From positions 1 to 64,000 of the forward strand of contig NZ_CAMFHB010000027.1 in the NCBI RefSeq assembly GCF_945952055.1: a stretch of DNA of 64,000 nucleotides, written 5' to 3'. Each line of letters starts with the position of its first letter. Position 1 is the first letter of the stretch. A program made the translations under genes and the position numbers. Shown one piece after another: positions 34,040-43,205 of this stretch. Source of the DNA: an uncultured Alsobacter sp. Its GTDB lineage: Bacteria; Pseudomonadota; Alphaproteobacteria; Rhizobiales; Beijerinckiaceae. A model generated the notes under the pieces. It ran no database searches. It was not told the origin of the DNA and saw only the letters and a list, made by a program, of their open reading frames with translations.

Positions 34040-34780
34040 ATGACCTACACCTCAAGCGACGAGCGTCCCGTGGCCCTCATCTTCGGCGGCTCCCGCGGCA
34101 TTGGCGCCGCCATCGCCATGCGCCTGGCCAAGGATGGCTACCGGGTCGCTCTCACCTTCGTCTCCAGCCCCAGACAAGCCGAGAAGGTCGCGGCAGCCAT
34201 CCGCGAGCAAGGCGGGACCGCGATGACACTCCAGGCCGATAGTTCCGATCCCATGGCGATCCAGGCCGCCGTGACGGCGGTCACCGAAGCCTTCGGCCCG
34301 CTCGACGTCGCGGTCGTCAACGCGGGCGTCCTGCGCCTCGCCGCCTTGAAGGATCTCGCGCTGGCGGACCTCGATATCATGCTGTCCGTCAACATCCGCG
34401 GCGTGGTCCTCGCCCTGCAGGCCTCTGCCGCCGCGATGCGCGATGGCGGCCGGCTGATCACCATCGGAAGCAACTCGGCCATCCGGACGGGAACGGCCAC
34501 CGGGGCCATCTACGCCATGACGAAAGCCGCGGTCGCCGCGCTCGTTCGGGGCGTCGCGCTCGACCTGGCCCCGCGACGCATCACCGTCAACAACGTCCAG
34601 CCCGGTCCGACGGAGACCGACATGACGTCCGACATGATCTCCCAACTGCGGGACATGGTTCCGCTGCGCCGCCTCAATCAGCCGTCGGAGGTCGCCGGAC
34701 TGGTGTCATACCTGGCCGGGCCCGAGGCCGGCACGATCACTGGAGCCAGTCTGACGATGGATGGCGGCTTCGTGCTCTGA
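34040..34780 (+). CDS. Short-chain dehydrogenase/reductase
   Basis: This 246-residue SDR has the nucleotide-binding motif FGGSRGIGAAIA, the NAGV motif after the fourth strand, the catalytic Ser near ITIGSNSA, YAMTKAA with Tyr and Lys, and the ending GASLTMDGGFVL. It oxidises or reduces a hydroxyl or keto group with NAD(P)H in the cytoplasm. The ATG at 34040 is used because homology begins there; the open frame further upstream overlaps the preceding gene. It follows the epoxide-hydrolase-like gene by 71 bases. Confidence 0.9.
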   Translation: MTYTSSDERPVALIFGGSRGIGAAIAMRLAKDGYRVALTFVSSPRQAEKVAAAIREQGGTAMTLQADSSDPMAIQAAVTAVTEAFGPLDVAVVNAGVLRLAALKDLALADLDIMLSVNIRGVVLALQASAAAMRDGGRLITIGSNSAIRTGTATGAIYAMTKAAVAALVRGVALDLAPRRITVNNVQPGPTETDMTSDMISQLRDMVPLRRLNQPSEVAGLVSYLAGPEAGTITGASLTMDGGFVL

Positions 34781-34951
34781 CGATCGCTGCCGCGACATGA
34801 CCGCGAACGCCAGAAGACGGTGGGCGGGTCAAATGCCGCGCGTCCACCCCGTCGACCCGACGATACGGCCGGAGACGCCGCCTCGCCGATACGGTGCGCG
34901 GTCGAGCCAAACGAGCATCCTTTCGTCTCATTGCGTGCCTAGGTCTCGGAG

Positions 34952-36541
34952 ATGAGTTCCATTGCCTTGGCCGATCTCGGCTGGTCGACGCCGGACGGCA
35001 GAGTTCTGTTCTCCGGCCTTACGCTGGCCTTCGGTCCCGAACGTGCGGGCCTGGTCGGGCGCAATGGCGTGGGCAAGTCCACGCTCCTGAAGATCATCCG
35101 GGGCGAGATCAAGCCGACATCCGGTTGGGTCTCTATCCAGGGCAAGGTGAGCTCACTGGAACAGGCCGTCCAGATCAGGCCGGAGGACACGATCGCCGAC
35201 CTGTTCGGCGTCGGGTCGAGCCTCGCCCTGCTGCGCAGGGCCGAGTCCGGGGAGGCGAGCGCCGATGAACTCGCAGACGCTGACTGGACGCTCGAGGCTC
35301 GGCTCGCGGCCAGCCTGGAGCGGATTGGCCTGTATGCCGGACCCGAGACACGCCTGTCCGCCCTGTCCGGCGGACAGCGGACCCGCGTGGCGCTGGCAGC
35401 GGCGACATTCGATGATCCAGACATCCTGCTCCTCGACGAGCCAACCAACAATCTCGACAGGGCCGGTCGGAACGCGGTGCTCGCGCTTCTACAGGACTGG
35501 CGAGGAGGGGCGGTCGTGGTGAGCCATGACCGCGAATTGCTGGAGGGCATGGATGCCATCGTCGAGCTGACATCGCTCGGGGCGTCGCGCTATAGCGGAG
35601 GCTGGTCGGATTACCGCGCCCGGAAGGACATCGAACTGGCTGCGGCCGCGCACGAGCTGGAGAGTGCGCAGAGAGCCGCAGCGACCGCCCGGCGACGGGA
35701 CCAGGAGAAAACGGAGAGGCGGGACCGGCGGGACTCGGCCGGGGCGAGACAGGCGAAAGGCGGCGGCATGCCCCGCATCCTGCTCGGCGCCCGCAAGAAT
35801 CAGGCCGAGGTGTCGGGCGGAGCACAGGCTAAGAGTGCCGAAAGGCGGCAGGCGGAACTAGACGCTACCGCCGCCCGGGCGCGGAAGCAGGTCGAAATCC
35901 TCCAGCCTTTCGTGGTGAGCCTTCCACCGACCGGACTGGCGTCCGGCCGGACGGTGTTGCGGCTCGACGACGTGGCTGTAGGCTACGATCCCGAGCGGCC
36001 CCTGATCGACGGCCTGTCGTTTGCGATGACAGGGCCGGAACGGATGGCCATCCTCGGCCCCAACGGTTCCGGCAAGTCGACGCTGCTCAAAGTCATCGTC
36101 GGGGATCTCGCTCCTCTCCGCGGCAAGGTGATGCTGTCGGTTCCGGCTGCCACTCTGGACCAGCGCGTGGACCTTTTGGATCCGGCGACAACCATTCGGG
36201 AGAACTTCCTGCGCTTGAACCCGGGTGCGACGGAGAATGCCTGCCGTGCCGCGCTCGCGACGTTCCAGTTCCGCGCAGATGCAGCCCTGATGAACGTCGG
36301 CACGCTGAGCGGAGGGCAAATGCTTCGCGCAGGCCTCGCCTGTGTTCTCGGCGGACCCGAACCGCCTCAACTCCTCGTGCTGGACGAGCCGACCAACCAT
36401 CTAGACCTCGAAGCGATCCAGGCCGTCGAGGCGGGCCTGGCCGCGTACGACGGCGCGCTCCTGGTCGTCAGCCATGACCAGACTTTTCTTGCAGCGCTGG
36501 GCATACAGCAGACCATCTCTTTGGGTCCTATCTGTCGATAG
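34952..36541 (+). CDS. ABC-F family ATPase
   Basis: The 529-residue cytoplasmic protein has two ABC ATPase domains and no membrane segments. Domain 1 has GRNGVGKST, LSGGQRTR and LLLDEPTNNLD; domain 2 has GPNGSGKST, LSGGQMLR and LVLDEPTNHLD. They are joined by a charged linker (about 225-330, rich in Arg, Glu and Ala). ABC-F proteins act on the ribosome, either in translation control or in antibiotic protection. The two classes cannot be separated here. It stands alone, with 171 bases upstream and 338 downstream free of genes. Confidence 0.92.
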   Translation: MSSIALADLGWSTPDGRVLFSGLTLAFGPERAGLVGRNGVGKSTLLKIIRGEIKPTSGWVSIQGKVSSLEQAVQIRPEDTIADLFGVGSSLALLRRAESGEASADELADADWTLEARLAASLERIGLYAGPETRLSALSGGQRTRVALAAATFDDPDILLLDEPTNNLDRAGRNAVLALLQDWRGGAVVVSHDRELLEGMDAIVELTSLGASRYSGGWSDYRARKDIELAAAAHELESAQRAAATARRRDQEKTERRDRRDSAGARQAKGGGMPRILLGARKNQAEVSGGAQAKSAERRQAELDATAARARKQVEILQPFVVSLPPTGLASGRTVLRLDDVAVGYDPERPLIDGLSFAMTGPERMAILGPNGSGKSTLLKVIVGDLAPLRGKVMLSVPAATLDQRVDLLDPATTIRENFLRLNPGATENACRAALATFQFRADAALMNVGTLSGGQMLRAGLACVLGGPEPPQLLVLDEPTNHLDLEAIQAVEAGLAAYDGALLVVSHDQTFLAALGIQQTISLGPICR

Positions 36542-36879
36542 GACCTTCCGACGGGCGCTGCTGGCTGTCGTACTTCTCGCCGGAGAGCGGACTCTGCGAA
36601 CGTCCGCTCCGGGTCAAGACGAGCCTTCGAGCGCCAACGGCGCCCGCAATCAATGCAATCAGTTTTCCCTTCGGTGCCGAGAAGTACTCCCTCTCAGCAA
36701 GGGCGTTCGCTAGTATTTCCAATCATCACTGCAAGACTACACACAATCTTCTGTCAGGGCTAAACTTTTTGCACCGATTCCCCCGCGACCAAGTGGCAGT
36801 TCGGTAAGCGGGCATCACAGTGCTGGAACGCGCAGCCGGCGAAAGCCGCTTGTGCCGGGGTCCGGCTCCTGTCACCGGG
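36542..36879. other. Intergenic stretch, no gene seen
   Basis: The 338 bases between the convergent ABC-F and Sel1 genes are less G/C-biased than the genes around them. I see no tRNA, strong hairpin with T-run or repeat. Confidence 0.5.
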
Positions 36880-37638
36880 TCAGCGCTGGTCTTTCGAAGG
36901 GGAAGGACGCACGACGGTAAAGACCTGCCAGGCACCCGTCCGGTAATCGGCCATGCGGCGCCCCACAGCGGTCACTCGCCAGGCGAAGGTCGTGCCTGTC
37001 GGCGGGAGCACTACTAAGACAGCCGTAGTATCGGCCGTCCACGCGAACACCTCCTCGCTTCCAAGCTCGGTGACGGAGCGCAGCTCGATGTTGTACCTGC
37101 AGGGTTCGGGCTGCAGCGGGATCGTCCACACGAGTTCCGCATCGACGCGACCATCGGGCAGCACCTCGCCTGAGAGTGGGGCGATGGCTTGCGGCGACAT
37201 CAGGTCATCGGGGCGCGGCGCCCCCGGCGCAAGGTCCTGAATGCGCTCGCGCGCAGCAGGAAGGCCAGAAACTTCGTACCACGTGCGGGCGACGTCGGAG
37301 TTGGCCGGAACTCCCTCTCCTTTTTCGTACAGTTGGCCAAGGTTGTACGCGGCCCTTCGATCACCACGGGCCGCGGCACGGCCGTACCATGCCGCGGCGT
37401 CTACGATGTCACGGCGAACGCCGCGTCCGCTGTCGAGCATCACCGCGACATTGAACGCTGCCTGACCATGCCCCGCCTTGGCCGCGCGCAGAAAATGGTC
37501 GAACGCCGCGCTGGCGTCGGGCGCGCTGTTCGTCCCAAGGTCTGCTTCGAGTCCCAACTCGAACCAGACATCGGCGGGGCCGGCAATTGCCGGTCCCGCT
37601 GTAGCCAAGAACGCCAGGAGAAGCTGAGCCGTTCTCAC
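36880..37638 (-). CDS. Exported Sel1-repeat protein with C-terminal beta domain
   Basis: The 252-residue protein has a signal peptide (AQLLLAFLATAGPAIAG). Residues about 25-125 contain Sel1-like repeats (SAAFDHFLRAAKAGHGQAAF, AAAWYGRAAARGDRRAAYNLG, ending GVPANSDVARTWYEVS), helical pairs that bind other proteins. The C-terminal part (about 150-240) has alternating strands ending FAWRVTAVGRRMADYRTGAW and resembles a fibronectin-type fold. It is the last gene of the secretion locus, seven bases after the OmpA gene, so a periplasmic scaffold role for the secretion machine is plausible. Confidence 0.78.
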   Translation of the reverse strand: MRTAQLLLAFLATAGPAIAGPADVWFELGLEADLGTNSAPDASAAFDHFLRAAKAGHGQAAFNVAVMLDSGRGVRRDIVDAAAWYGRAAARGDRRAAYNLGQLYEKGEGVPANSDVARTWYEVSGLPAARERIQDLAPGAPRPDDLMSPQAIAPLSGEVLPDGRVDAELVWTIPLQPEPCRYNIELRSVTELGSEEVFAWTADTTAVLVVLPPTGTTFAWRVTAVGRRMADYRTGAWQVFTVVRPSPSKDQR

Positions 37639-37645
37639 GACTGGG

Positions 37646-38074
37646 TCAACGCCATGTGATCTCGACTCGGCGGTTCTGCAGTTCCGCCACGCCCTCTTCG
37701 GTCGAGACCACGGGCTCCGTCTCGCCCTTGGCCAGAACCTGGAAGCGGTCGGCCGGAATGCCCCGCGCGATAAGCCCGTTAAGAACGGCCGTCGCCCTGC
37801 GCTGGGACAGCGTCAGATTGCCGGCGGGCGCGCCGACGCGATCCGCTGTGCCAGTGACGATCATGACGATCGGCTTGCCCTGGCTATAGGCACGCGAGGC
37901 CTGGTCCAGGACAGCCTTGTCCTGGTCACGGATCTGGGCGCTCCCCGTGTCGAAATACAGGACGAGGGGCGCTGGCGCGGCGGGGGGCGGTGCCTGCGCC
38001 GGCTCCTGCGCGAACGCGCTGCCGGCCAACGTTGCGAGCGGCAGGGCCAGTGAGATTGAGGCGATACGGATCAT
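37646..38074 (-). CDS. Small OmpA-family peptidoglycan-binding protein
   Basis: The 142-residue protein has a signal peptide (SISLALPLATLAGSAFA) and a single OmpA C-terminal domain (about 40-142): LVLYFDTGSAQIRDQDKAVL, then VTGTADRVGAPAGNLTLSQRRA and RRVEITW. This fold binds peptidoglycan. It has no beta barrel and no lipobox, so it is probably soluble in the periplasm. Lying between the Sel1 gene and the membrane-anchored gene on one strand, it may fix the secretion complex to the cell wall. Confidence 0.87.
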   Translation of the reverse strand: MIRIASISLALPLATLAGSAFAQEPAQAPPPAAPAPLVLYFDTGSAQIRDQDKAVLDQASRAYSQGKPIVMIVTGTADRVGAPAGNLTLSQRRATAVLNGLIARGIPADRFQVLAKGETEPVVSTEEGVAELQNRRVEITWR

Positions 38075-38119
38075 CGTGTGTCTCCTGTCGGGGGTTTCGA
38101 TGAGGATGGTGCCGGCCTG

Positions 38120-39292
38120 CTAGCGGTTGCCGACCGACACCTCGATGCTGCCGGGCCGCGGCAGCAGGCCGCTGTCCACGACGGCCCGGCGGACGGGCGC
38201 AGCGGATGAGACGAGAGCGGCCATCCGCACCGCTTCATCCTTATCGGCGGCATAGAAATAGACGACGCGCGGGACCGGTTCGCCGCTGCTCTCGCGTGCA
38301 TCGACGACCACGGCCCCGGTCCTGCGGAGAACCTCGACGAGGCGAGTGGCCCGCTGTCGGGCCACGTCGCTGTTGCGCGCGAACCGAACCTGCACGCGGG
38401 GCTGGGCTCCGTCGGGCAGCACGCGCAATCCGCCGGCGACGCGATCGGCCGCCGACGGCGCGGCCTCGCGGGTCGCGACAGTGGAAGGGTCGGCCTGCCG
38501 AACGGGAGCCGCACCCTGGACAGGCGCTGCATCGTGGACAGGCGCCGCCTCTTGGACAGGAGGCGAGTCTGGGGCAGGAACGGCCTGTTGGGGAGCCGCA
38601 GGCTGGGCAGACGCGGCGACCGGGGGAGCAGCCGCCACCTGAGGCGGTGCCGCCACCGGGGGCGCAACCGGGACCTGAAGAGGCGCTGTGTCGACCGGGG
38701 GCGACGCGACGACAGAGGGAGCCTCGGGCGGCGGCGCCGGCGTTGAATTTTGCGCTTCGGCCCGCCGTCTGGCCGCCTCTCCGCGCAACTGCTCGATGTC
38801 GGCGCGCAGGGACTGCAGCTGGGCGAGAATGGCGCCGTCCTCCTGTGGCTGAGGAGCCGCCCAGGCGAGAGGAACGACGGGCTGCGCCGCCGTCGAGTCG
38901 CGGGAGCCGGTCCGGTTCTCCGACATCGGTCCGACCGGGGCCGCCGGCGGTTGTCCAGGCGCCACCATGACGATGCTCTTGTCGTCCCGCTGCGGCATCA
39001 GCGAGGCCAGCATCGTGCTGTCGAGGCGCGGGGCCAGCAGCCACGCCGCCGCAAGTGCCGGGACGCAGGCCACCAGGGCCAGGCCCAGAATCACCCGTAC
39101 GCTCCTGCCTTCCGGAGCAACGGGATCGGGCTGGCGCTCGACGACGGCGGGGGGCTGCACCGCGCGGGGGGATAGAGGCGGCACCTGGACCGGAGGGCCC
39201 GGCCGCACCGGCGATCGCCGGCGGGCGGAGGCCCCGAAGCTGAGCGCTGCGTCGTCGGTGTCCAGCGCGCTGCGGTTGCCGTGAGTGGCCAT
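38120..39292 (-). CDS. Membrane-anchored Ala/Pro-rich protein of the secretion locus
   Basis: The 390-residue protein has a cytoplasmic N-terminus with Pro-rich stretches, one membrane helix (VILGLALVACVPALAAAWLLA, about 70-90), a coiled-coil segment (about 150-185: ILAQLQSLRADIEQLRGEAA), a long Ala/Pro/Val linker and a C-terminal folded domain (about 290-390: VQVRFARNSDVARQRATRLV to GSIEVSVGNR) of LytR_C or SPOR-like layout. Its architecture, inner-membrane anchor plus long periplasmic reach, suits a link to the wall or outer membrane. GGAGG lies seven bases before ATG 39292; a GTG at 39298 overlaps the stop of the HlyD gene. Confidence 0.7.
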   Translation of the reverse strand: MATHGNRSALDTDDAALSFGASARRRSPVRPGPPVQVPPLSPRAVQPPAVVERQPDPVAPEGRSVRVILGLALVACVPALAAAWLLAPRLDSTMLASLMPQRDDKSIVMVAPGQPPAAPVGPMSENRTGSRDSTAAQPVVPLAWAAPQPQEDGAILAQLQSLRADIEQLRGEAARRRAEAQNSTPAPPPEAPSVVASPPVDTAPLQVPVAPPVAAPPQVAAAPPVAASAQPAAPQQAVPAPDSPPVQEAAPVHDAAPVQGAAPVRQADPSTVATREAAPSAADRVAGGLRVLPDGAQPRVQVRFARNSDVARQRATRLVEVLRRTGAVVVDARESSGEPVPRVVYFYAADKDEAVRMAALVSSAAPVRRAVVDSGLLPRPGSIEVSVGNR

Positions 39293-39294
39293 CG

Positions 39295-40677
39295 TCACTC
39301 CTCCCTCATGGCCCTGCGGATCTGGTCGGTCAGAGGACCCACCAGATACTGCAGCGCGCTCCTGCTGCCCGTTCCGATAATGACTTGCGCCGGCATGCCC
39401 GGCCCGAGCACCACCGCGGTCTGGACCGCCGCGCCCGGACCCGGCCGAACATCGTCGACGGCCACGCGCGCCTCGTAGTAAGCGGCGCCCGAGCGGGGAT
39501 CCGTGAGGCGATCGGCTGAGATCCGCATCAGGTGCCCGGTCACGATGGGGCGCCGAGCTGCCGGGATGCCCGTGAGCTGGACGTCGACGGTCTGGCCCGC
39601 GCGCAGGCGCTCGGCCTCGGCCGGGTCTACCCTCACGGCGATGGTCGGTTGGCCATCCGCAGGCACGATCTCGAGCACTTTCTGCCCCGCGGCGATGACG
39701 CCGCCGACGGTAAAAACATTCAGGCCCAACACGGTTCCCGCGGCCGGCGCGCGCATGACGGTGCGGGTCAATGTTTCGCGCGCGGACATCAGCCGAGGCT
39801 CCAGTTCCGCCGCCTGCTGCTCGATCTGACGGAGCTGATCGGCGACCTCGGTCTGCCGGTCGCGACGAAGCTGCGACCGCCGCAGCCCCGTCGCGGCGAG
39901 GGCGCCGCCCAAGGCCGCCGCCTGCGCGGCCAGCCGTCCCTGTTCGGCGACGACGGAGGCCTCGTTGCGTTCGAGGCCGGACAGGCGAACCTTCGTCGCG
40001 TAGCCGGCGGCGAAGAGCTTTCGGACGCCGTCGGCCTCCTGGCGCAGGAGGGCCGCCTGCGCGTCGATCCCGACGATCTGGGCCTGCAGCCCGCGCAGCT
40101 GGTCGCCCTGCTGGCTGGCGACCCCCGCCAGGATGGCAAGCTCTCCCTCGAGCTGGCGGCGCCGCTCGTCGAACTGGTGCCGCTGCGCGGCCAGGATGCG
40201 GGCCACCGCCGGTTCGCCGCTGCGCGCGAGCAGGTCGGGCTCGAAGACGGGCTCCGGTGCCTCGTCCCGTTCCGCCACCAGGCGGCTGCGCAGCACGGAG
40301 AGGGACGTGGCTTGGGCCGACAGGGACGCCACAAGGGCCTTCGGGGCGCTGTCGTCGAGGACCATCAGCACCTGGCCGGCCTCGACGGTGTCGCCGTCGC
40401 GCGCGAGCACGCTGGCGACGATACCCCCGTCGCGGTGCTGCAGCGCCTTTCGATTGCCCGCCGCCTCGAAGGCGCCGTCAGCCACCACGGCACTGTCGAG
40501 CGGCGCCAGCGCCGCCCAGCTGCCGATCGCGCCGAAGAACAGCACCAGCACCCCGAGGCCCAGTCCCACCAGGCGACCGACACTGCCGTTCGCCCGGTCG
40601 CGCGTGAGGCGCCCGGCGCGGGCCTCGTCGTAGCGGCCGCGCGGGGGACGGGTGAGGTTTTCGGCCCAATCGCTCAT
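39295..40677 (-). CDS. Type I secretion periplasmic adaptor (HlyD family)
   Basis: The 460-residue membrane fusion protein joins the ABC exporter to an outer-membrane channel. After a short cytoplasmic part comes a membrane helix (LGLGVLVLFFGAIGSWAALA), then a lipoyl/barrel start (LDSAVVADGAFEAAGNRKAL, HRDGGIVASVLARDGDTVEAGQ), a long coiled coil (about 105-280) and the returning barrel (TVMRAPAAGTVLGLNVFTVG). The ATG at 40677 is chosen because homology begins near it. It follows the ABC gene by ten bases. No TolC-type gene is seen in the locus, so the outer channel must come from elsewhere. Confidence 0.92.
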   Translation of the reverse strand: MSDWAENLTRPPRGRYDEARAGRLTRDRANGSVGRLVGLGLGVLVLFFGAIGSWAALAPLDSAVVADGAFEAAGNRKALQHRDGGIVASVLARDGDTVEAGQVLMVLDDSAPKALVASLSAQATSLSVLRSRLVAERDEAPEPVFEPDLLARSGEPAVARILAAQRHQFDERRRQLEGELAILAGVASQQGDQLRGLQAQIVGIDAQAALLRQEADGVRKLFAAGYATKVRLSGLERNEASVVAEQGRLAAQAAALGGALAATGLRRSQLRRDRQTEVADQLRQIEQQAAELEPRLMSARETLTRTVMRAPAAGTVLGLNVFTVGGVIAAGQKVLEIVPADGQPTIAVRVDPAEAERLRAGQTVDVQLTGIPAARRPIVTGHLMRISADRLTDPRSGAAYYEARVAVDDVRPGPGAAVQTAVVLGPGMPAQVIIGTGSRSALQYLVGPLTDQIRRAMREE

Positions 40678-40687
40678 TTCGTGGTCC

Positions 40688-42400
40688 TCATGGTCGTGCC
40701 GAGGCGTTGGGGCGGGCCGTGTCGACCGCCCGCACGAATTGCTTGCGCACCGCTTCCAGCACCTCGACACGCGGTCCGAACATCAGGACGGCGCCGTCCT
40801 GCAGCACCAGGATTCGGTCGCAGACCTCCACGATGCCCGGTCGATGGGCGACGATGACGATCGTGGTGTCCTCGCCTTTGAGGTCGAGAAGCGCCTTCTT
40901 CAGGGCGGCTTCGCCGTCCCCGTCGAGATTTGCGTTGGGTTCGTCGAGGACGAGCAGCCGGGGCGACCCCAGCAGCGCCCGCGCCAGGCCGAGCCTCTGG
41001 CGCTGCCCGCCCGACAGCTGGACGCCGCCGTCGCCAATCAGCGTGTCGTAGCCCTGGGGCAGGTCCAGGATCATGTCGTGCACGTCACCCCGCCGGGCGG
41101 CGCGGATGATCTCCGCGTCCGGCACGTCGCCGAAACGGGCGATGTTGTCCCGCACGGTGCCGGCGAACAGCCCCACTTCCTGCGGCAGGTAGCCGATGCT
41201 GCGGCCTAGTTGTTCGCGGTCCCAGTGGCGGATGTCGGCGCCGTTAATCCGGACCCGGCCCGAGGCGGGAGCCAGGGCCCCCGTCATGAGCCGGACCAGG
41301 GTCGACTTTCCGGCCGCGCTCGGTCCCACGATCCCGATGGCTTCGCCACGCGAGAGCTCGAGCGACACCCCGCGGATGATGGTCTCCCCTCCCGTCGCGC
41401 GGAACGTCACCTTGTCGATCGACACGGAGCCGTCCGCCTCGGGCAGTCGCGTGTGCGTGCGAGGCTCGGGCGCCGCGGCCAGCAGGTCGGCGATGCGGCG
41501 CCACGCGGCGCGGGCGGCCGCGATGCTGCGCCCGGCCCCCACCATCTGCTCGACCGGCGCGACGGCGCGGCCCATCAGCACCATGGCGACGAAGATGGAC
41601 GCCGGATTGATGGCCTGCTCGATCACCAGCCAGGCGCCGGCGCCCAGCATCCCCGACTGAAGCAGCAGCCTCAGGAAGCGGATGACCGCCGCGTAGGACG
41701 CGTTGGTCTCCGCCGCACGCTCGCTGTTGGCCAGCATGCGCGCGCGATTGTCGAACCAGCGGTCGCCGAGGCCCGCCTGCATGCCCATGGCGATAACGGG
41801 CTCCGCGTTACGGAGCATCTCGTCGGCGAACCGGTAGCTCCGCGACTGTGCCTCGCCGGCGGCGATGATCCGGCTGCGCGACGCCCAGTCCGACAGCAGG
41901 GCGAGCGACAGGAGCAGCAGCGCCGCGGCCAGCGCCATCGCACCGAGCGTCGGATGAAGCGCGAACAACAGGGCGAGGTAGACCGGGGTCCACGGCGCGT
42001 CGAAAACGGTCTGAGCCGGGGAGCCACTGAGCGCCTGCCGGAGCTGGTCGAGGTCCCGCAGGGCTTCCGAGTGGCGCTGGCCGCCGTCCTCGCGGCGCTG
42101 GATCAGGAGGGCGAGGATCCGCGCTGACAGGGCCGTGTCGAAACGCGTGCCCGCCCTGACCAGGATCTTCGCCCGAATGGCGTCGAGGCCGGCCATCGCC
42201 GCGAGCGCGATCACCAGCCCGAGGCTCAGCAGGATCAACGTGGCGCCGCTGCGGCTCGGCAGGACGCGGTTGTAGACCTGGAGCAGGTAGAGCGGCGTGG
42301 CGAGATAGAGAAGATTGATGCCGCCGCTGAACACCGCCGCCGCGATCACATGCGGCAGGCAGCTGCGCAGTGCCATCGCTGGTAGGGATGGTCGGGCCAT
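40688..42400 (-). CDS. Type I secretion ABC exporter (PrtD-like)
   Basis: The 570-residue protein combines a six-helix membrane domain (about 15-300; it starts HVIAAAVFSGGINLLYLATPLYLLQ) with an ATPase domain (about 330-560) carrying GPSAAGKSTLV, the Q loop GYLPQEVGLFAGTV, LSGGQRQRLGLARAL and LLVLDEPNANLD. It lacks a C39 peptidase or peptidase-like N-terminal domain, so it belongs with PrtD-type exporters, which recognise C-terminal signals of uncleaved substrates. It lies 61 bases after the gene for the repeat protein and before the adaptor gene, so the three are very probably one transport unit. Confidence 0.94.
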   Translation of the reverse strand: MARPSLPAMALRSCLPHVIAAAVFSGGINLLYLATPLYLLQVYNRVLPSRSGATLILLSLGLVIALAAMAGLDAIRAKILVRAGTRFDTALSARILALLIQRREDGGQRHSEALRDLDQLRQALSGSPAQTVFDAPWTPVYLALLFALHPTLGAMALAAALLLLSLALLSDWASRSRIIAAGEAQSRSYRFADEMLRNAEPVIAMGMQAGLGDRWFDNRARMLANSERAAETNASYAAVIRFLRLLLQSGMLGAGAWLVIEQAINPASIFVAMVLMGRAVAPVEQMVGAGRSIAAARAAWRRIADLLAAAPEPRTHTRLPEADGSVSIDKVTFRATGGETIIRGVSLELSRGEAIGIVGPSAAGKSTLVRLMTGALAPASGRVRINGADIRHWDREQLGRSIGYLPQEVGLFAGTVRDNIARFGDVPDAEIIRAARRGDVHDMILDLPQGYDTLIGDGGVQLSGGQRQRLGLARALLGSPRLLVLDEPNANLDGDGEAALKKALLDLKGEDTTIVIVAHRPGIVEVCDRILVLQDGAVLMFGPRVEVLEAVRKQFVRAVDTARPNASARP

Positions 42401-42461
42401 GGGATGTCCTGCGCATGGGCTGGGGTGCCCCCGCGGGCAGGGACCGCGGGGGCGAGCGACG

Positions 42462-43205
42462 TCAGCCGATCAGGCTGTGGGCGGACCCGTGGCCGATGCC
42501 GCTGTCCATCTGCCCGAAGATCCCGTCATCGAACATCGACGACGTGGAGCTCTCCTGCGAGGCCCAGTGCGTCGCCTTCGAGGTCTCGAAGCCGAGGCTC
42601 GTCGAGCCTGCCGCACCTTCGTGGTTGAAGTCGAAGGCCTTCATCATCTCGCTGTCGAAGCTGACGGCCTTGTCGTGGGTGGTGAACATGTTGTTCCCGC
42701 CGGACTGGTCGCCGGAGCCGGATCCCGAGCCCCAGGCGCCCTCGGATCCGCTGCCCTCGCTCTGGCTGCCGCCCCAGGCGCCCAGGTCGTCGAACATGGC
42801 GGACGTGGAGCTCTCCTGCATCTCGTGATGGGTCTGCTTCTCGACACCGTAGGACAGGTCCGTCGAACCGGCTGCGCCCTCGTGCGTGAAGTGGATCATC
42901 TTCTGGAAATGCTCGCTCGCCTCCGAGGCCTTGTCGTGCGTGGTGAAGGCGTTGTCGGAGCCGCTGCCCGACGAGGAGGTCGTGTCGTCATGGCCGGATC
43001 CGGCCGAGGATCCCTCGCCCCAGGCCCCGTCGCCGACCATGGCGGACGTGGAGCTCTTCTGCTCCTCGGACGCCGTCTGCTTCGCGACACCGAAGTGCAG
43101 GCCCGTCGAGCCCGCCGCCCCTTTGTGCTGGAACGCGACCATCTTCGAGGCCTGCTGCATGGCTTCCACGGCTTTGTCGTGCGTGGTGACAGTGTTGTCC
43201 GTCAT
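42462..43205 (-). CDS. Proposed type I substrate with three novel repeats, C-terminus SLIG
   Basis: The 247-residue acidic protein has no signal peptide and no RTX nonapeptides. It consists of three repeats with TTHDKA at 7-12, 88-93 and 175-180, GAAGST at 29-34, 110-115 and 197-202, and SSTSAM at 51-56 and 132-137 (SSTSSM at 219-224). Each repeat ends in DD and an aromatic/Gly motif (AWG in the first two, IFG in the third). Gly/Ser linkers join them. The protein ends HSLIG. I do not recognise the repeat. Export is inferred from its place directly upstream of the exporter gene, its composition, and the C-terminus it shares with the next gene. Start ATG 43205 has AGGAG nine bases upstream. Confidence 0.75.
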   Translation of the reverse strand: MTDNTVTTHDKAVEAMQQASKMVAFQHKGAAGSTGLHFGVAKQTASEEQKSSTSAMVGDGAWGEGSSAGSGHDDTTSSSGSGSDNAFTTHDKASEASEHFQKMIHFTHEGAAGSTDLSYGVEKQTHHEMQESSTSAMFDDLGAWGGSQSEGSGSEGAWGSGSGSGDQSGGNNMFTTHDKAVSFDSEMMKAFDFNHEGAAGSTSLGFETSKATHWASQESSTSSMFDDGIFGQMDSGIGHGSAHSLIG

